From positions 1-64,000 of the forward strand of contig NZ_JACEHK010000013.1 in assembly GCF_025377685.1 (NCBI RefSeq): 64,000 bases of DNA, given 5' to 3'. Positions 7,663 through 16,336 of this stretch are shown piece by piece. Made by a program: the position numbers and the translations under genes. The notes under the pieces were generated by a model. It made no database searches, had not been told where the DNA came from, and saw only the letters and a program-made list of their open reading frames with translations. Origin of the DNA: Anaerobacillus sp. CMMVII. GTDB lineage: Bacteria; Bacillota; Bacilli; Bacillales; Anaerobacillaceae. Numbering within the stretch: position 1 is the stretch's first letter; the number at the start of each line of letters is the position of its first letter.

Positions 7663-9996
7663 ATGAATTCGGAACTTCAGCAGGAGCAAAAACGAGTAGA
7701 CCGTGTAATGGAGACAATTACGGAGGAAATACACAGATTGGAAGACGAAACTGCCAAGAGTAAGAACGAAGTGGTTCAGATCCGCAAGCACTTTTGGGAT
7801 GAAGTCAAGGTGAGTACGGATACCTTTGATGATTACCTTGAGACTATTATCGGCTTACGGCAAGAGGCACAAGCTCTGTCGGTTAGCCAAAGCACTCATA
7901 GGCATGCCTCAAAGCGTTTATCCACGCTGCGCCGAATGCAAGAGGTTCCCTATTTTGGAAGGATTGATTTTGTCGAAGAAGGAAATGCAACTGATGAAAA
8001 ATTCTATATTGGTATCTCTTCCCTTCAGGATATTAATGGAGAAGATTTCCTGATCTACGACTGGAGGGCTCCTGTCTCAAGCGTCTACTACGATTACCAG
8101 CCTGGTCCGGCCAAATATGAAACACCTGGAGGCACAATTGAAGGTGTCTTGGAGAAAAAGTGGCAATACCTTATTCGTAGAGGTGTTCTTCAATCGCTGT
8201 TTGATACGAGTCTCACCATTGGAGACGAGATTTTACAACAGGTTTTGGGTAAAGGTACCGACAAACAAATGCACAATATCGTAGCGACCATTCAACAAGA
8301 GCAAAACCAGATCATCCGTCATGACCGCGGGAGGCTATTGATTGTACAAGGTGCAGCAGGAAGTGGGAAAACATCGGCTGCGATGCAGCGAATTGCTTAT
8401 TTGCTCTACAAATATCGAGATCATCTGAATGCTGACCAAATCATTCTGTTTTCTCCTAATTCCTTGTTTAGTAGTTACGTGTCCAATGTACTGCCAGAAC
8501 TTGGTGAAGAGAATATGCAACAGGTCACATTTCAGGAATACTTGAATCATCGTCTGGGTGAAGAGTTTCAAGTTGAAAATCCTTACGAGCAATTGGAATA
8601 TGTTTTAACTGCGACGACTACGCCTTCGTACAGGTCAAGGCTTATCAGTATCCGATTTAAAGCATCTACTCGATTTTTTGAGGCGATCCAATCCTATAGA
8701 CAGTCACTAGAATTATCAGGAATGCAATTTAAGGACATTACCTTCAGAGGGAAGCCGATTGTTACTGCACAACAAATAGCAGAACGTTTTTACAGTCATG
8801 ATACCTTTCTCCGCTTTCATAATCGACTTGAAAAATTGAAGGATTGGCTACTTGGAAAAATAAGAGAAGTCCAAAAGGTGGAAAAAAATAAGTCATGGGT
8901 ACAGGATGAAATCGAGCTGCTTAGCAACGAAGAATACCATAAGGCACATCGTTACTTAGCGGAAAAACGAGGCTTTAAACGAGAGGCGATTGCAGACTAT
9001 GAGATGGAACCAACGGCGCTTGCCCAATTGATTGTTCGCCAAAAATTGAAGCCGTTACAAAAACGCGTCCGAGCATTTCGTTTCATTGATTTTAAGGGGA
9101 TGTATAAGCAGCTCTTTTTTGATCCGCTCGAGATCGAACGTTTGATCGGGGAAACACCAGCAAGGTGGACGGAAATTTGTCAAACGACGCTAGAAATGCT
9201 AGATGAAGATAAACTATTTTACGAGGACGCTACGCCGTTTTTACTTTTGAAAGAGCTGATCCAAGGATTTCAAACGAACAGTTCGATCAAACACATTGTT
9301 GTTGATGAGGCCCAGGATTATTCCCCGTTTCAATTTGAGTTTTTAAGGCGTTTGTTTCCAGCGGCAAAGATGACAGTGCTTGGCGACTTTAATCAGGCGA
9401 TATTCGCCCATGCTAATGAAATGGTCGATTTCAACACACTTAGCAGCCTTTACGGATTGGATGAAACGAAATTGATCAATATTACAAGAAGTTACCGATC
9501 TACCAAACCAATCATTGAATTTACACGAAGACTTGTTCCTAATGGAGATAAGATTGTTCCTTTTGAACGTGAAGGCGAGAAACCCGTGCTTAACCAAGTC
9601 GCCGATCACGTAGAATTGCACAGCAGCATTGCTTCCAAAGTCGCGGAATTACAAAATCTTGGGCTAAATAGTATTGCGATCATATGCAAATCTGCGGAGG
9701 AAAGTATGACTGCCTATGAAGCTTTGTCTGGCATTGATGAAATAAAACTCTTAAAGAGCAACTCGAGTGAATATGAGCAAGGAGTTGTAGTAGTACCAAC
9801 GTATTTGTCCAAGGGGATCGAATTCGATGCCGTCATCATTTATGATGCATCTAAGCTTGCATACGGTGATGAGAGCTTACGCAGAGTTTTCTACACTGCC
9901 TGCACTAGAGCTATGCATTATTTGTTTCTTTACAGCGTAGGAGAACCGAGCCCATTTTTACAAAAGGGATTGCAGGAAGGTTTCATCAAAGCTTGA
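7663..9996 (+). CDS. helD: HelD-type UvrD-like helicase, RNA polymerase recycling factor
   Basis: This 777-residue superfamily 1 protein has the layout of HelD. A coiled N-terminal region (residues 1-100) is followed by a conserved block (PYFGRIDF, then YDWRAPVSSVYYDY). Walker A is GAAGSGKTSAAMQRIAYLL near residue 229, Walker B-like VDEAQDYSPFQ is near 547, SF1 motif GDFNQAIFAH follows, then TRSYRST and a C-terminal GIEFDAVIIYDAS with FYTACTRA. HelD binds stalled RNA polymerase and uses ATP to remove it from DNA and nucleic acid, and in some species lowers rifampicin sensitivity. The ATG follows AAGGAGTG. The gene stands alone, with an AT-rich upstream region and a family A repeat directly after its stop. 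Confidence 0.93.
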   Translation: MNSELQQEQKRVDRVMETITEEIHRLEDETAKSKNEVVQIRKHFWDEVKVSTDTFDDYLETIIGLRQEAQALSVSQSTHRHASKRLSTLRRMQEVPYFGRIDFVEEGNATDEKFYIGISSLQDINGEDFLIYDWRAPVSSVYYDYQPGPAKYETPGGTIEGVLEKKWQYLIRRGVLQSLFDTSLTIGDEILQQVLGKGTDKQMHNIVATIQQEQNQIIRHDRGRLLIVQGAAGSGKTSAAMQRIAYLLYKYRDHLNADQIILFSPNSLFSSYVSNVLPELGEENMQQVTFQEYLNHRLGEEFQVENPYEQLEYVLTATTTPSYRSRLISIRFKASTRFFEAIQSYRQSLELSGMQFKDITFRGKPIVTAQQIAERFYSHDTFLRFHNRLEKLKDWLLGKIREVQKVEKNKSWVQDEIELLSNEEYHKAHRYLAEKRGFKREAIADYEMEPTALAQLIVRQKLKPLQKRVRAFRFIDFKGMYKQLFFDPLEIERLIGETPARWTEICQTTLEMLDEDKLFYEDATPFLLLKELIQGFQTNSSIKHIVVDEAQDYSPFQFEFLRRLFPAAKMTVLGDFNQAIFAHANEMVDFNTLSSLYGLDETKLINITRSYRSTKPIIEFTRRLVPNGDKIVPFEREGEKPVLNQVADHVELHSSIASKVAELQNLGLNSIAIICKSAEESMTAYEALSGIDEIKLLKSNSSEYEQGVVVVPTYLSKGIEFDAVIIYDASKLAYGDESLRRVFYTACTRAMHYLFLYSVGEPSPFLQKGLQEGFIKA

Positions 9997-10111
9997 CTTC
10001 CGGTGCCTGGCACTCCTCGAAAGATCTTGTTTCACACCTATGTTTCACAAAACAACCAAATTCAACAATAACTATTTCTTTAAGAGGCGATTTATTTTAA
10101 CGCCTCTTAAT
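9997..10111 (+). repeat. Dispersed repeat family A, most complete copy
   Basis: It runs from CTTCCGGTGCCTGGCACTCC through ATCTTGTTTCACACCTATGT and AACAATAACTATTTC to the palindrome AGAGGCGATTTATTTTAACG plus CCTCTT. It begins one base after the helD stop codon. The 3' hairpin has an A/T loop and could terminate transcription. Confidence 0.8.
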
Positions 10112-10261
10112 TTTTATCCTACGAAGTTATTGGAGTAATTAGCAGCCAAACCAAAGCGAGCAAAGTGAAACAGACAAAGGAAAAGAGTAGAAGTAAAGAA
10201 TTGGATAAATTCATCTTTTTAGCTAATATAGTTTATATTAAATGGATGGAGGGTGATAAAT

Positions 10262-10693
10262 ATGACCAATGAATACCAAACTTTACTCAATGGAATGTTT
10301 ATATGCGGCTTAAAATCTGTAGAGTCTGTAATTGAAAATGAAGAAATAGACATTGTTTTGGATTTACGTGCAGAGGCTCAAGGAGATAGTGATTACGGTT
10401 CTGTCAAAAGACTTAGAGTTCCATTAGAAGACGGTATTTCGAACCAAACTCAACTTTTACAACAAGGAATACAACATGCAGTGAATGCTTATACAGAAGG
10501 GAAGAAAGTTGTCCTTCATTGAAAGGGTGGGAAAAGTCGCACAGGTAGTGTGGCAGTAGGCGTTTTAATAGAACTTGGTATCGCAAAAAATATAGAAGAA
10601 GCTATTAATATGGTTAAGAAGATCAGACCTGAGGTTGAAATTCATCCGCTTTTAATCAGTGATTTAAGGGAACTTTATCCGGACTACAGTTAA
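10262..10693 (+). CDS. Dual-specificity/tyrosine phosphatase with in-frame TGA at the catalytic cysteine
   Basis: GGAGGG lies eight bases before the ATG at 10262. The frame reads 86 residues to KKVVLH, then TGA at 10520-10522, then continues without interruption as KGGKSRTGSVAVGVLIELGI and EEAINMVKKIRPEVEIHP to a TAA at 10691. Read through, this is a full-length phosphatase of 143 residues with the cysteine-phosphatase P-loop HCX5R present as H-[TGA]-KGGKSR. The N-terminal half has the usual strands, with LDLRAEAQGDSDYG where the general acid region would lie. The TGA replaces exactly the nucleophilic cysteine, one base change from TGT or TGC. It is either a nonsense mutation giving an inactive 86-residue fragment, or a selenocysteine codon. 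A hairpin follows at 10536-10554. No neighbour suggests its substrate. Confidence 0.8.
10536..10554 (+). promoter_or_regulatory. SECIS-like hairpin downstream of the TGA codon
   Basis: GTCGCAC pairs with GTGTGGC (seven pairs, two of them G-U) around the loop AGGTA. The loop starts 21 bases after the TGA. Bacterial selenocysteine insertion elements such as that of E. coli fdhF also place a GGU-containing apical loop about 19-21 bases after the UGA. Part of the sequence is dictated by the conserved S-R-T-G codons, so it could be chance. Confidence 0.35.
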
Positions 10694-10719
10694 GGGAAAG
10701 CTGAATATCAAACGTTATT

Positions 10720-10741
10720 GTTGCTCGCGTTTATGAGCAAC
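10720..10741 (+). terminator. Weak hairpin after the phosphatase gene
   Basis: GTTGCTC pairs with GAGCAAC around an eight-base loop, followed by CTTTAATG, which is not a strong U-tract. The remaining bases to 10984 contain no recognisable gene. Confidence 0.4.
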
Positions 10742-10984
10742 TTTAATGATGCTCTTTCCTCTTGTTTTTCAGGTTTCTTCGTACGGGGCTTTCAAGACAT
10801 GAAGAAGTTTACTATGTAATTAAAAAACTATAGAGGATTGCAGGACATTCTTCATGGCTCTTCCTTGTATTGCTATACTAAAAAGAGTAGAAATGGATTT
10901 TATGCTTTTTGCAATCCAATAAGTTAGTCTACTGTAAAAGTAAGCTTTACGGACTGGAAATATAGATTAATAGAAACGGAGACA

Positions 10985-12400
10985 ATGATGATGATCAGAC
11001 AAGGGCTAAATCCTTACCTTCCTTCATGGGAGTATATCCCAGACGGAGAACCACATGTTTTTAACGACAGAGTCTATGTTTATGGCTCACATGACCGATT
11101 TAATGGTCATGTATATTGCTTAAATGATTATGTATGTTGGTCTGCACCTGTTGATGATTTGTCTGACTGGAAGTATGAAGGTGTCATTTATTTGAAAACA
11201 GATGATCCATTAAATCAGACTGGACATATGTGCTTGTATGCTCCTGATGTTACACTTGGTCCAGATGGAAGATATTACTTGTACTATGTATTAGACAAAG
11301 TATCAATTGTTTCAGTGGCCGTTTGTGATACGCCAGCAGGAAAGTATCAATTTTATGGATACGTAAAATATGCTGATGGTACTCGTCTAGGGGAAAGAGA
11401 GGGTGATGAACCACAGTTTGATCCTGGAGTATTGACTGAAGGGGAAAAAACATATCTATATACTGGATTTTGTGCGATTGGAGACCAGTCGAGAAAAGGG
11501 ACTATGGCAACAGTACTTGGCCCGGATATGCTTACAATTCTAGAAGAGCCGGTGTTTATTGCTCCGAGTGAACCTTATAGTGAGGGAAGTAGTTTTGAAG
11601 GGCATGAGTTCTTTGAAGCGCCTTCTATGAGGAAGATCGGCGATACCTATTATTTTATTTATTCCTCTATCGTTTTCCATGAACTTTGTTATGCTACGAG
11701 CAAAAGCCCTACGGAAGGTTTTGTATATAAGGGGGTCATTGTGAGCAATAATGATCTTCACATTGACACATATAAACCTGCCGACAAACCGATGTTTTAC
11801 GGCGGAAATAACCATGGTAGTATCGTCGAAATAAATAATAAATGGTATATCTTTTATCATCGACATACTAATGGATCTAACTTCTGCCGCCAAGGATGTA
11901 TGGAACCAATTGAAATATTAAACGATGGGACAATTCCACAAGTAGAGATGACTTCATGTGGTCCGAACGGCGGAGCACTAATAGGCCGTGGAGAGTATCC
12001 AGCCTACCTGGCATGCAATTTGTTCTACCGTGTAGAGGAAAAGTACTCAGGAGATGTATGGATGGATAGTCATTTCCCTAAGATTACTCAGGATGGAAAA
12101 GATGGGGATGAGGAAATAGGCTATATTGCCAATATGCTAGATTCTGCTACAGTTGGATTTAAGTATTTCGACTGTAAGGATATAAAGACGATTAAAATTA
12201 AAGTTAGAGGATATTGCAATGGTGCTTTTGAGGTAAAGACTTCATGGGATGGTCAAGCACTGGCTAAAATCCCGGTTGAATTTACAAATGTATGGACGGA
12301 ATATACTTCTGTGATTACAATTCCAGATGGAATACATGCTTTGTATTTTACGTATACCGGAAACGGTAGAGCTAGTTTAGCTTCTTTTTCATTGGAATAA
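10985..12400 (+). CDS. Glycoside hydrolase family 43 with C-terminal beta-sandwich
   Basis: This 471-residue protein is a five-bladed beta-propeller GH43 enzyme (beta-xylosidase, alpha-arabinofuranosidase or related). Typical motifs are GLNPYLPSWEYIPDGEPHVF at the start, YAPDVTLGPDGRYYLYY near residue 85, and HEFFEAPSMRKIGDTYYFIY near residue 205 with the proposed acid glutamate. NNHGSIVEINNKWYIFYHRH follows near 275. Residues from about 345 form a CBM6-like domain (IKIKVRGYCNGAFEVKTSWD, ending in a beta strand). No signal peptide is present, so it acts inside the cell on imported oligosaccharides. The sugar-uptake locus at 41-50 kb would fit as a source of substrate, but it is 29 kb away. 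The start codon has a second ATG next to it and a short GGAG upstream. Confidence 0.88.
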   Translation: MMMIRQGLNPYLPSWEYIPDGEPHVFNDRVYVYGSHDRFNGHVYCLNDYVCWSAPVDDLSDWKYEGVIYLKTDDPLNQTGHMCLYAPDVTLGPDGRYYLYYVLDKVSIVSVAVCDTPAGKYQFYGYVKYADGTRLGEREGDEPQFDPGVLTEGEKTYLYTGFCAIGDQSRKGTMATVLGPDMLTILEEPVFIAPSEPYSEGSSFEGHEFFEAPSMRKIGDTYYFIYSSIVFHELCYATSKSPTEGFVYKGVIVSNNDLHIDTYKPADKPMFYGGNNHGSIVEINNKWYIFYHRHTNGSNFCRQGCMEPIEILNDGTIPQVEMTSCGPNGGALIGRGEYPAYLACNLFYRVEEKYSGDVWMDSHFPKITQDGKDGDEEIGYIANMLDSATVGFKYFDCKDIKTIKIKVRGYCNGAFEVKTSWDGQALAKIPVEFTNVWTEYTSVITIPDGIHALYFTYTGNGRASLASFSLE

Positions 12401-12403
12401 ATC

Positions 12404-12430
12404 GCTTGTGGTGCCAGTGCGTTGCGACCT
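12404..12430 (+). repeat. Family A head fragment
   Basis: CTTGTGGTGCCAGTGCGTTG matches the first 20 or so bases of family A (CTTCCGGTGCCTGGCACT) but the rest of the repeat is missing. It follows the GH43 stop codon directly. Confidence 0.4.
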
Positions 12431-12458
12431 CTAATGTAGACAAAATAAATTCGGAAAT

Positions 12459-12500
12459 GAAGAAGGCGACTAGGGCTACTGAGCCCTGGTTCCCTTCTTC
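12459..12500. terminator. Branched hairpin downstream of GH43
   Basis: GAAGAAGG and AGGGCT pair with AGCCCT and CCTTCTTC, with unpaired bases between the two stems. There is no long U-tract on the plus strand (TTATCG), so it is a terminator or RNA stabiliser of moderate certainty. Confidence 0.5.
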
Positions 12501-12632
12501 TTATCGTACTGAAGCTTTCTCCCAGAACGTCCTGTTGTGAATGCCAAAGGAAAAGAAATAAAAATCCGCTTTAATTACATAATTTAAGAAATATCGTTTA
12601 TCTCTAACTATAGATTACAACATTATATTAAG

Positions 12633-12788
12633 TGGCAATCCATGGATTTAGTAACTGCAATAGCAATATTTACTAAAAAGAAAATAGATGTTACGGGTAT
12701 CTTTCATTTTGATGAGACAGGAAAGTTTATTCGTCTTGAAACGGATGATTGTTACTATAATGAAAAAGGCTCACTTCCCCTTGTGTGA
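12633..12788 (+). pseudogene. C-terminal remnant of a DUF6544/DUF6920-like gene
   Basis: The 51-codon open frame reads DLVTAIAIFTKKKIDVTGIF then HFDETGKFIRLETDDCYYNE. The pattern TGIFxFDExGxFIRxETDDRY is typical of the DUF6544/DUF6920 lipid-binding-like proteins of Bacillaceae, recalled from the family rather than searched. No start codon or N-terminal part is present, and the end runs into a terminator hairpin. Confidence 0.4.
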
Positions 12789-12798
12789 AATGAGCCTT
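12763..12798 (-). terminator. Terminator of the CPBP operon
   Basis: On the minus strand, AAGGCTCATTTC pairs with GAAGTGAGCCTT around a short loop and is followed by TTTTTCA. It lies seven bases past the stop codon of the CPBP gene. Confidence 0.85.
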
Positions 12799-12804
12799 CT
12801 ATTA

Positions 12805-13593
12805 TCAACCTAACAAAATAGCGATGAAACCAATGGTCGAAACGGCATTACATAGACAGTGAACTACGATGGCAATGTAAATATTCTTCTTTTTCCAAGC
12901 TAAATAGAATGCAGGGAAAAATGCAATAATCCTAAACAAATTATTAAAGGGAAGCCATAAATGGTACAAAGAAAACAATACTGTTACGATCAATGGTGTA
13001 TAGTTTTTGAATCTACTCATTTTTGATGTAAGATAACCTCGAAAAAATAACTCTTCGACGATTGGGCCAATAAAGACATTTAGGATGAAAATAATAACAC
13101 AAGTAAGCAGCAAAATGTTCCTTGAATAGTTTTGTCCATAATCGATATTTACCCAGTCAAAATACGGTGGTAAGATGTTGAACATTTGCTCTGAAATCGG
13201 CGCAAAAAGCATAACTTCCAATGGGGCAATGGTGACGCTCATAAGACCTGCAAACCCCCAAAGGAAAGAAGCGTATAGTAAGACCTTCCACCATTTTAGT
13301 TTTTGGTGATTGGAGAATGCGCTTTTTAATGAATAACTTCCATACTCTTTCTTACTTGACTGTACGACAACAAAAAGCTGGATGGGAAAGAGAATGATCA
13401 TCGCTAAGAGTAGAAATATTAAAATGGTTGGAAGCGTATCGCCCATTACATGACCTACCAATAAATAAACTATAGTTAATATTGAAGTTGGTAGAAAAAT
13501 AAGCAGAAGTACCTTGCGCATGCTTAATTGATCACGAACGTTATGACTTTCTGATTCTATTTGGCGTTGTACGGAACTATCCTGATGCTTCAT
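12805..13593 (-). CDS. CPBP family (type II CAAX-like) intramembrane metalloprotease
   Basis: This 262-residue multi-pass membrane protein has the three CPBP (Abi) motifs: EELFFRG at residues 180-186, SLYHLWLPF with His211, and HCLCNAV with His245. These residues bind the catalytic metal in the Rce1/CPBP fold. A charged N terminus (residues 1-25) precedes six or more membrane helices. In bacilli such proteases act in regulated proteolysis or bacteriocin immunity; the substrate here is unknown. Its ATG overlaps the stop of the upstream gene (ATGA, 13590-13593), so the two form an operon ending at the terminator at 12763. Confidence 0.88.
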   Translation of the reverse strand: MKHQDSSVQRQIESESHNVRDQLSMRKVLLLIFLPTSILTIVYLLVGHVMGDTLPTILIFLLLAMIILFPIQLFVVVQSSKKEYGSYSLKSAFSNHQKLKWWKVLLYASFLWGFAGLMSVTIAPLEVMLFAPISEQMFNILPPYFDWVNIDYGQNYSRNILLLTCVIIFILNVFIGPIVEELFFRGYLTSKMSRFKNYTPLIVTVLFSLYHLWLPFNNLFRIIAFFPAFYLAWKKKNIYIAIVVHCLCNAVSTIGFIAILLG

Positions 13594-14696
13594 ATTTTCA
13601 CCCAGTTGGAGCTGGATTCTAGTGTTGTTAAATCCACCACTTGTGTGTATTTGTATGTTTTTGGCCAGCTACAGAAGATTGATTTTTCTTTAAACAAAAG
13701 TTTTGTGAAAGGGGAATCAGGTTTCGGCTTCCATCCTCCATTAGGGAATAATTCAATAGTGACACGATTTTCATCACGTTTTACAGAGTAATCACCTGAT
13801 ACAACCCCCATCTCAATCTCTCCACTGATCTCAAAGGTATCCTTGTATACTTTATCTTCTGAAACACTCCGTACATCTGGAAAACCGTTGGTAAAAACTA
13901 CCGTTAGAGGGTGATTTCCTTGGTTAAGAGCAATTTTATTCAAGCAGCCGCATTCAGAAAAATCATATTCCAAACCGTCGTCACGAACGACCTTTCCGTT
14001 ATCATTGGGGATAAATTCCTCAAGAACACCAATTGTCTCATTCGCAAATTCAATGATTTGACAGTCATCACTGTAACGAGTATAAGAACGCCATTGAAAA
14101 TCCTTAGGCATTGGTACAGGAAAATTAGCTGCCTTTATGGTATTTCCGTCAATGTGGATTTGAAAAGTTGTGTTATACTTTCGGACAAAATCAAAATTAT
14201 ATAGAAAGAATAAAGGTAAATAAGAAGGATTTTTCGTGCTTGAACCTACGGGAGCTAATAGATTCAACCCTTTTGTTTTTTTCGTTGAGTTCTCGACGAT
14301 AGACACGTCAATGCTTCTTCTATACTTATCTGTAAACTGAAAGGAAATAAACACGCGGTTATCTACCTTTTCAAAACGAGTATTTTTAATCTCTACTTTA
14401 ACCCGTTCACATAAGCCTTTGCCGGTTACATCAAAACTGTCGTCTTTATTATCATTCAAGCTCATATCGTCGTAAACATCGACATAGCCATCGTTACGAT
14501 ACGCAATCACCCTGTAGCCTTTGCCAATCACCTTGTCATCCAAGTACTGTGGTTCAAGACCAAGGTACTTGCTATCAGCGTTTTTCTTGAAGTTAATAAG
14601 GGCCAATTTTTTTAACGGGATATGAGTAAAACTAAAAGGAATGACCACAGTTTGTTTTTGAGAGCTGACTAACACTTGCTTTTCAACGGTTTCCAT
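13590..14696 (-). CDS. Unknown 368-residue soluble protein in operon with CPBP protease
   Basis: I do not recognise a family. The protein is beta-rich, with no membrane segment, and contains repeated aromatic/charged blocks such as YLPLFFLYNFDFVRKYNTTF near the middle and GGWKPKPDSPFTKLLFKEKS near the end. The reading frame is open to 14705, but AAGGAG lies eight bases before the ATG at 14696, which is the preferred start. Its stop overlaps the start of the CPBP protease gene by four bases, so the two proteins are made together, and one may be the other's substrate or cofactor. That is inference from position only. No signal peptide is seen. Confidence 0.7.
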   Translation of the reverse strand: METVEKQVLVSSQKQTVVIPFSFTHIPLKKLALINFKKNADSKYLGLEPQYLDDKVIGKGYRVIAYRNDGYVDVYDDMSLNDNKDDSFDVTGKGLCERVKVEIKNTRFEKVDNRVFISFQFTDKYRRSIDVSIVENSTKKTKGLNLLAPVGSSTKNPSYLPLFFLYNFDFVRKYNTTFQIHIDGNTIKAANFPVPMPKDFQWRSYTRYSDDCQIIEFANETIGVLEEFIPNDNGKVVRDDGLEYDFSECGCLNKIALNQGNHPLTVVFTNGFPDVRSVSEDKVYKDTFEISGEIEMGVVSGDYSVKRDENRVTIELFPNGGWKPKPDSPFTKLLFKEKSIFCSWPKTYKYTQVVDLTTLESSSNWVKI

Positions 14697-14938
14697 ATCT
14701 TCCACTCCTTATTTTTAAAAGCAAAAATAAAACATCAGTAGTTCTGTAAGTGGGTACACATTGCCGAAAGTTAGCTGTATATTTTAATGTCAAATTTAGG
14801 ATAAATTAATAAAGGCAGTCAAAGGTATAAGAAGTTTGACAATGTTGTGAATTAATGAAAACTTTGATTTATTTAGTTTTATTTAAGATTATCTATTAAG
14901 TTAATGTGTATCGAGAAAGGGGGTAACATTTAAAGAGC

Positions 14939-15127
14939 GTGAAGAAATGGTTTGTGGAAAAAGGTGTGTATGACCGCAGAAAATACGAAAGCCATAATGA
15001 AGGATTAGAATATAGAATCTGTTATGTGATCACACAATATTTTCATATAACACGATCAAAATTAGCGTTTGATAAACTTGGTTTTAAAAATGTATATTCA
15101 GCATATGCAGAAATCTTTGAGTATTGA
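14939..15127 (+). CDS. Small basic protein, unknown
   Basis: This GTG-started frame of 62 codons encodes a basic, aromatic-rich sequence (KKWFVEKGVYDRRKYESHNE, then a helical C-terminal half with AFDKLGFKNVYSAYAEIFEY). A GGGGG run lies about 16 bases upstream, farther than usual. It may be a small gene or a remnant. The following region to 15439 holds a dispersed motif and a hairpin. Confidence 0.35.
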   Translation: MKKWFVEKGVYDRRKYESHNEGLEYRICYVITQYFHITRSKLAFDKLGFKNVYSAYAEIFEY

Positions 15128-15279
15128 GATTTTGAGTCGATAATCGGGAATTTCCTGCTTATTATAAATAAATCTTTAATTAACGCTCTTTTCTAAAACA
15201 TTGTTGCTATTAGCTTTTAGGCCGTAACTAAGCCAAGCCATAGGGAGAAATATTTTCCCAAAAGCTTATGTATTCTCAA

Positions 15280-15318
15280 AAGACGACCTAAGAGCAACAA
15301 AGTTTGCGAAATAGCCTT
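15280..15318 (+). repeat. Dispersed motif F (AACAAAGTTTGCGAAAT)
   Basis: ACCTAAGAGCAACAAAGTTT followed by GCGAAATAGCC resembles stretches near 7345-7370 (CTACAAAGTTCGCGAAAT), 10142-10171 (AGCGAGCAAAGTGAAA) and 54632-54655 (AGCAACAAAGTTTACGATAA). This looks like a short dispersed intergenic repeat with no coding content. Confidence 0.4.
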
Positions 15319-15355
15319 ACTGTTTTCAACGAGGCTTAGTTATTTCGGGAAGAGA

Positions 15356-15397
15356 ACAACTAACTTATTGTGTTAGTTGTTCCGTCTAAGTTTTTTT
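15356..15397. terminator. Hairpin with downstream T-run
   Basis: AACAACTAAC pairs perfectly with GTTAGTTGTT around TTATTGT. A run of seven T starts eight bases after the stem. It could serve transcription in either direction between the small gene and the EamA gene. Confidence 0.6.
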
Positions 15398-15439
15398 ACC
15401 GAAAAATGCCATTACACTTAAACCATTTGCTCAAATTAA

Positions 15440-16336
15440 TTAGTTTGCTGGATGGTCATAAACTTTTTCAGTCGGACGCTTCCTACTAAGTACAGTGATC
15501 GTAACCAGGATGAGCACCATTCCAAGAAGTTGAATGATAGTCAAATGATCTCCGAGAAGCAGAACGCCAAATAATGAAGCTGTCACAGGCTCTACCATAG
15601 CAACCATCGAAGCAGTTGTCGGGGGAGTCCATCGAATGCCAATCATATAAAATATAAATGAAACTCCAGCACCCACGATCCCTAATAGAAGAAACCATCC
15701 TATGTCGCTTGACGTCACCACACTAGCTACTTCATCATTGTCAGTAAAAAGAAATAGGATGAGACAAAGTGATAAAAAAGCGATAGTTAAGGTGGTCTGC
15801 GGCTTTCCGATAGAAGAGGCATTTTTAAACCCGAATATAAATAAAGCGTAGGAAAGTCCAGAAGCAAGCCCCGTTGCCATCCCTAGAAAACTCACTGTAA
15901 TCGAATCGGTATTGTAGGCACCTGTAAGCAGGAGAATCCCCATAAGTACACTGGAAATGCAGCCCCATTTAAACCAAGTCGAACGTTCTATTCGTAATAA
16001 AAAGGATATTAAAAGGACGAACAAAGGTGCGGTGTACATTAAAGTGGCGGCAACAGCAATGCTTGAGGCTTGGATACTTACAAAATAAAAAGTGAAATTT
16101 CCAGCAACACCAAGACCCGCCAATAGGGACCATATGTATAAACGAGTAGAGAAGATCCAATTTTCTCTAAAGCGAAAGAGAAACCACGCGAAAAAACATA
16201 TAAATCCAACAGCCCCTCGGTAAAGTGAAATCACAATAGGATCCCAGCCCTTGTTCATTAAAATAGCGGCAATTCCACCACTAATGCCCCAGCAAATCGC
16301 GGCCAGCATAACTAACCCTACCCCAGAAAATCTCAT
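15440..16336 (-). CDS. EamA (DMT superfamily) transporter
   Basis: This 298-residue protein has ten predicted membrane helices arranged as two EamA repeats. The first begins GVGLVMLAAICWGISGGIAA and contains YRGAVGFICFF; the second begins near residue 150 with FLGMATGLASGLSYALFIFG and contains a conserved WTPPTTASMVAMVEPVTASL ending. DMT transporters of this type export amino acids or other small metabolites, and the substrate cannot be told. The ribosome-binding site is AGGAGGT seven bases before the ATG. It is monocistronic, reading left, with the hairpin at 15356 downstream. Confidence 0.88.
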   Translation of the reverse strand: MRFSGVGLVMLAAICWGISGGIAAILMNKGWDPIVISLYRGAVGFICFFAWFLFRFRENWIFSTRLYIWSLLAGLGVAGNFTFYFVSIQASSIAVAATLMYTAPLFVLLISFLLRIERSTWFKWGCISSVLMGILLLTGAYNTDSITVSFLGMATGLASGLSYALFIFGFKNASSIGKPQTTLTIAFLSLCLILFLFTDNDEVASVVTSSDIGWFLLLGIVGAGVSFIFYMIGIRWTPPTTASMVAMVEPVTASLFGVLLLGDHLTIIQLLGMVLILVTITVLSRKRPTEKVYDHPAN

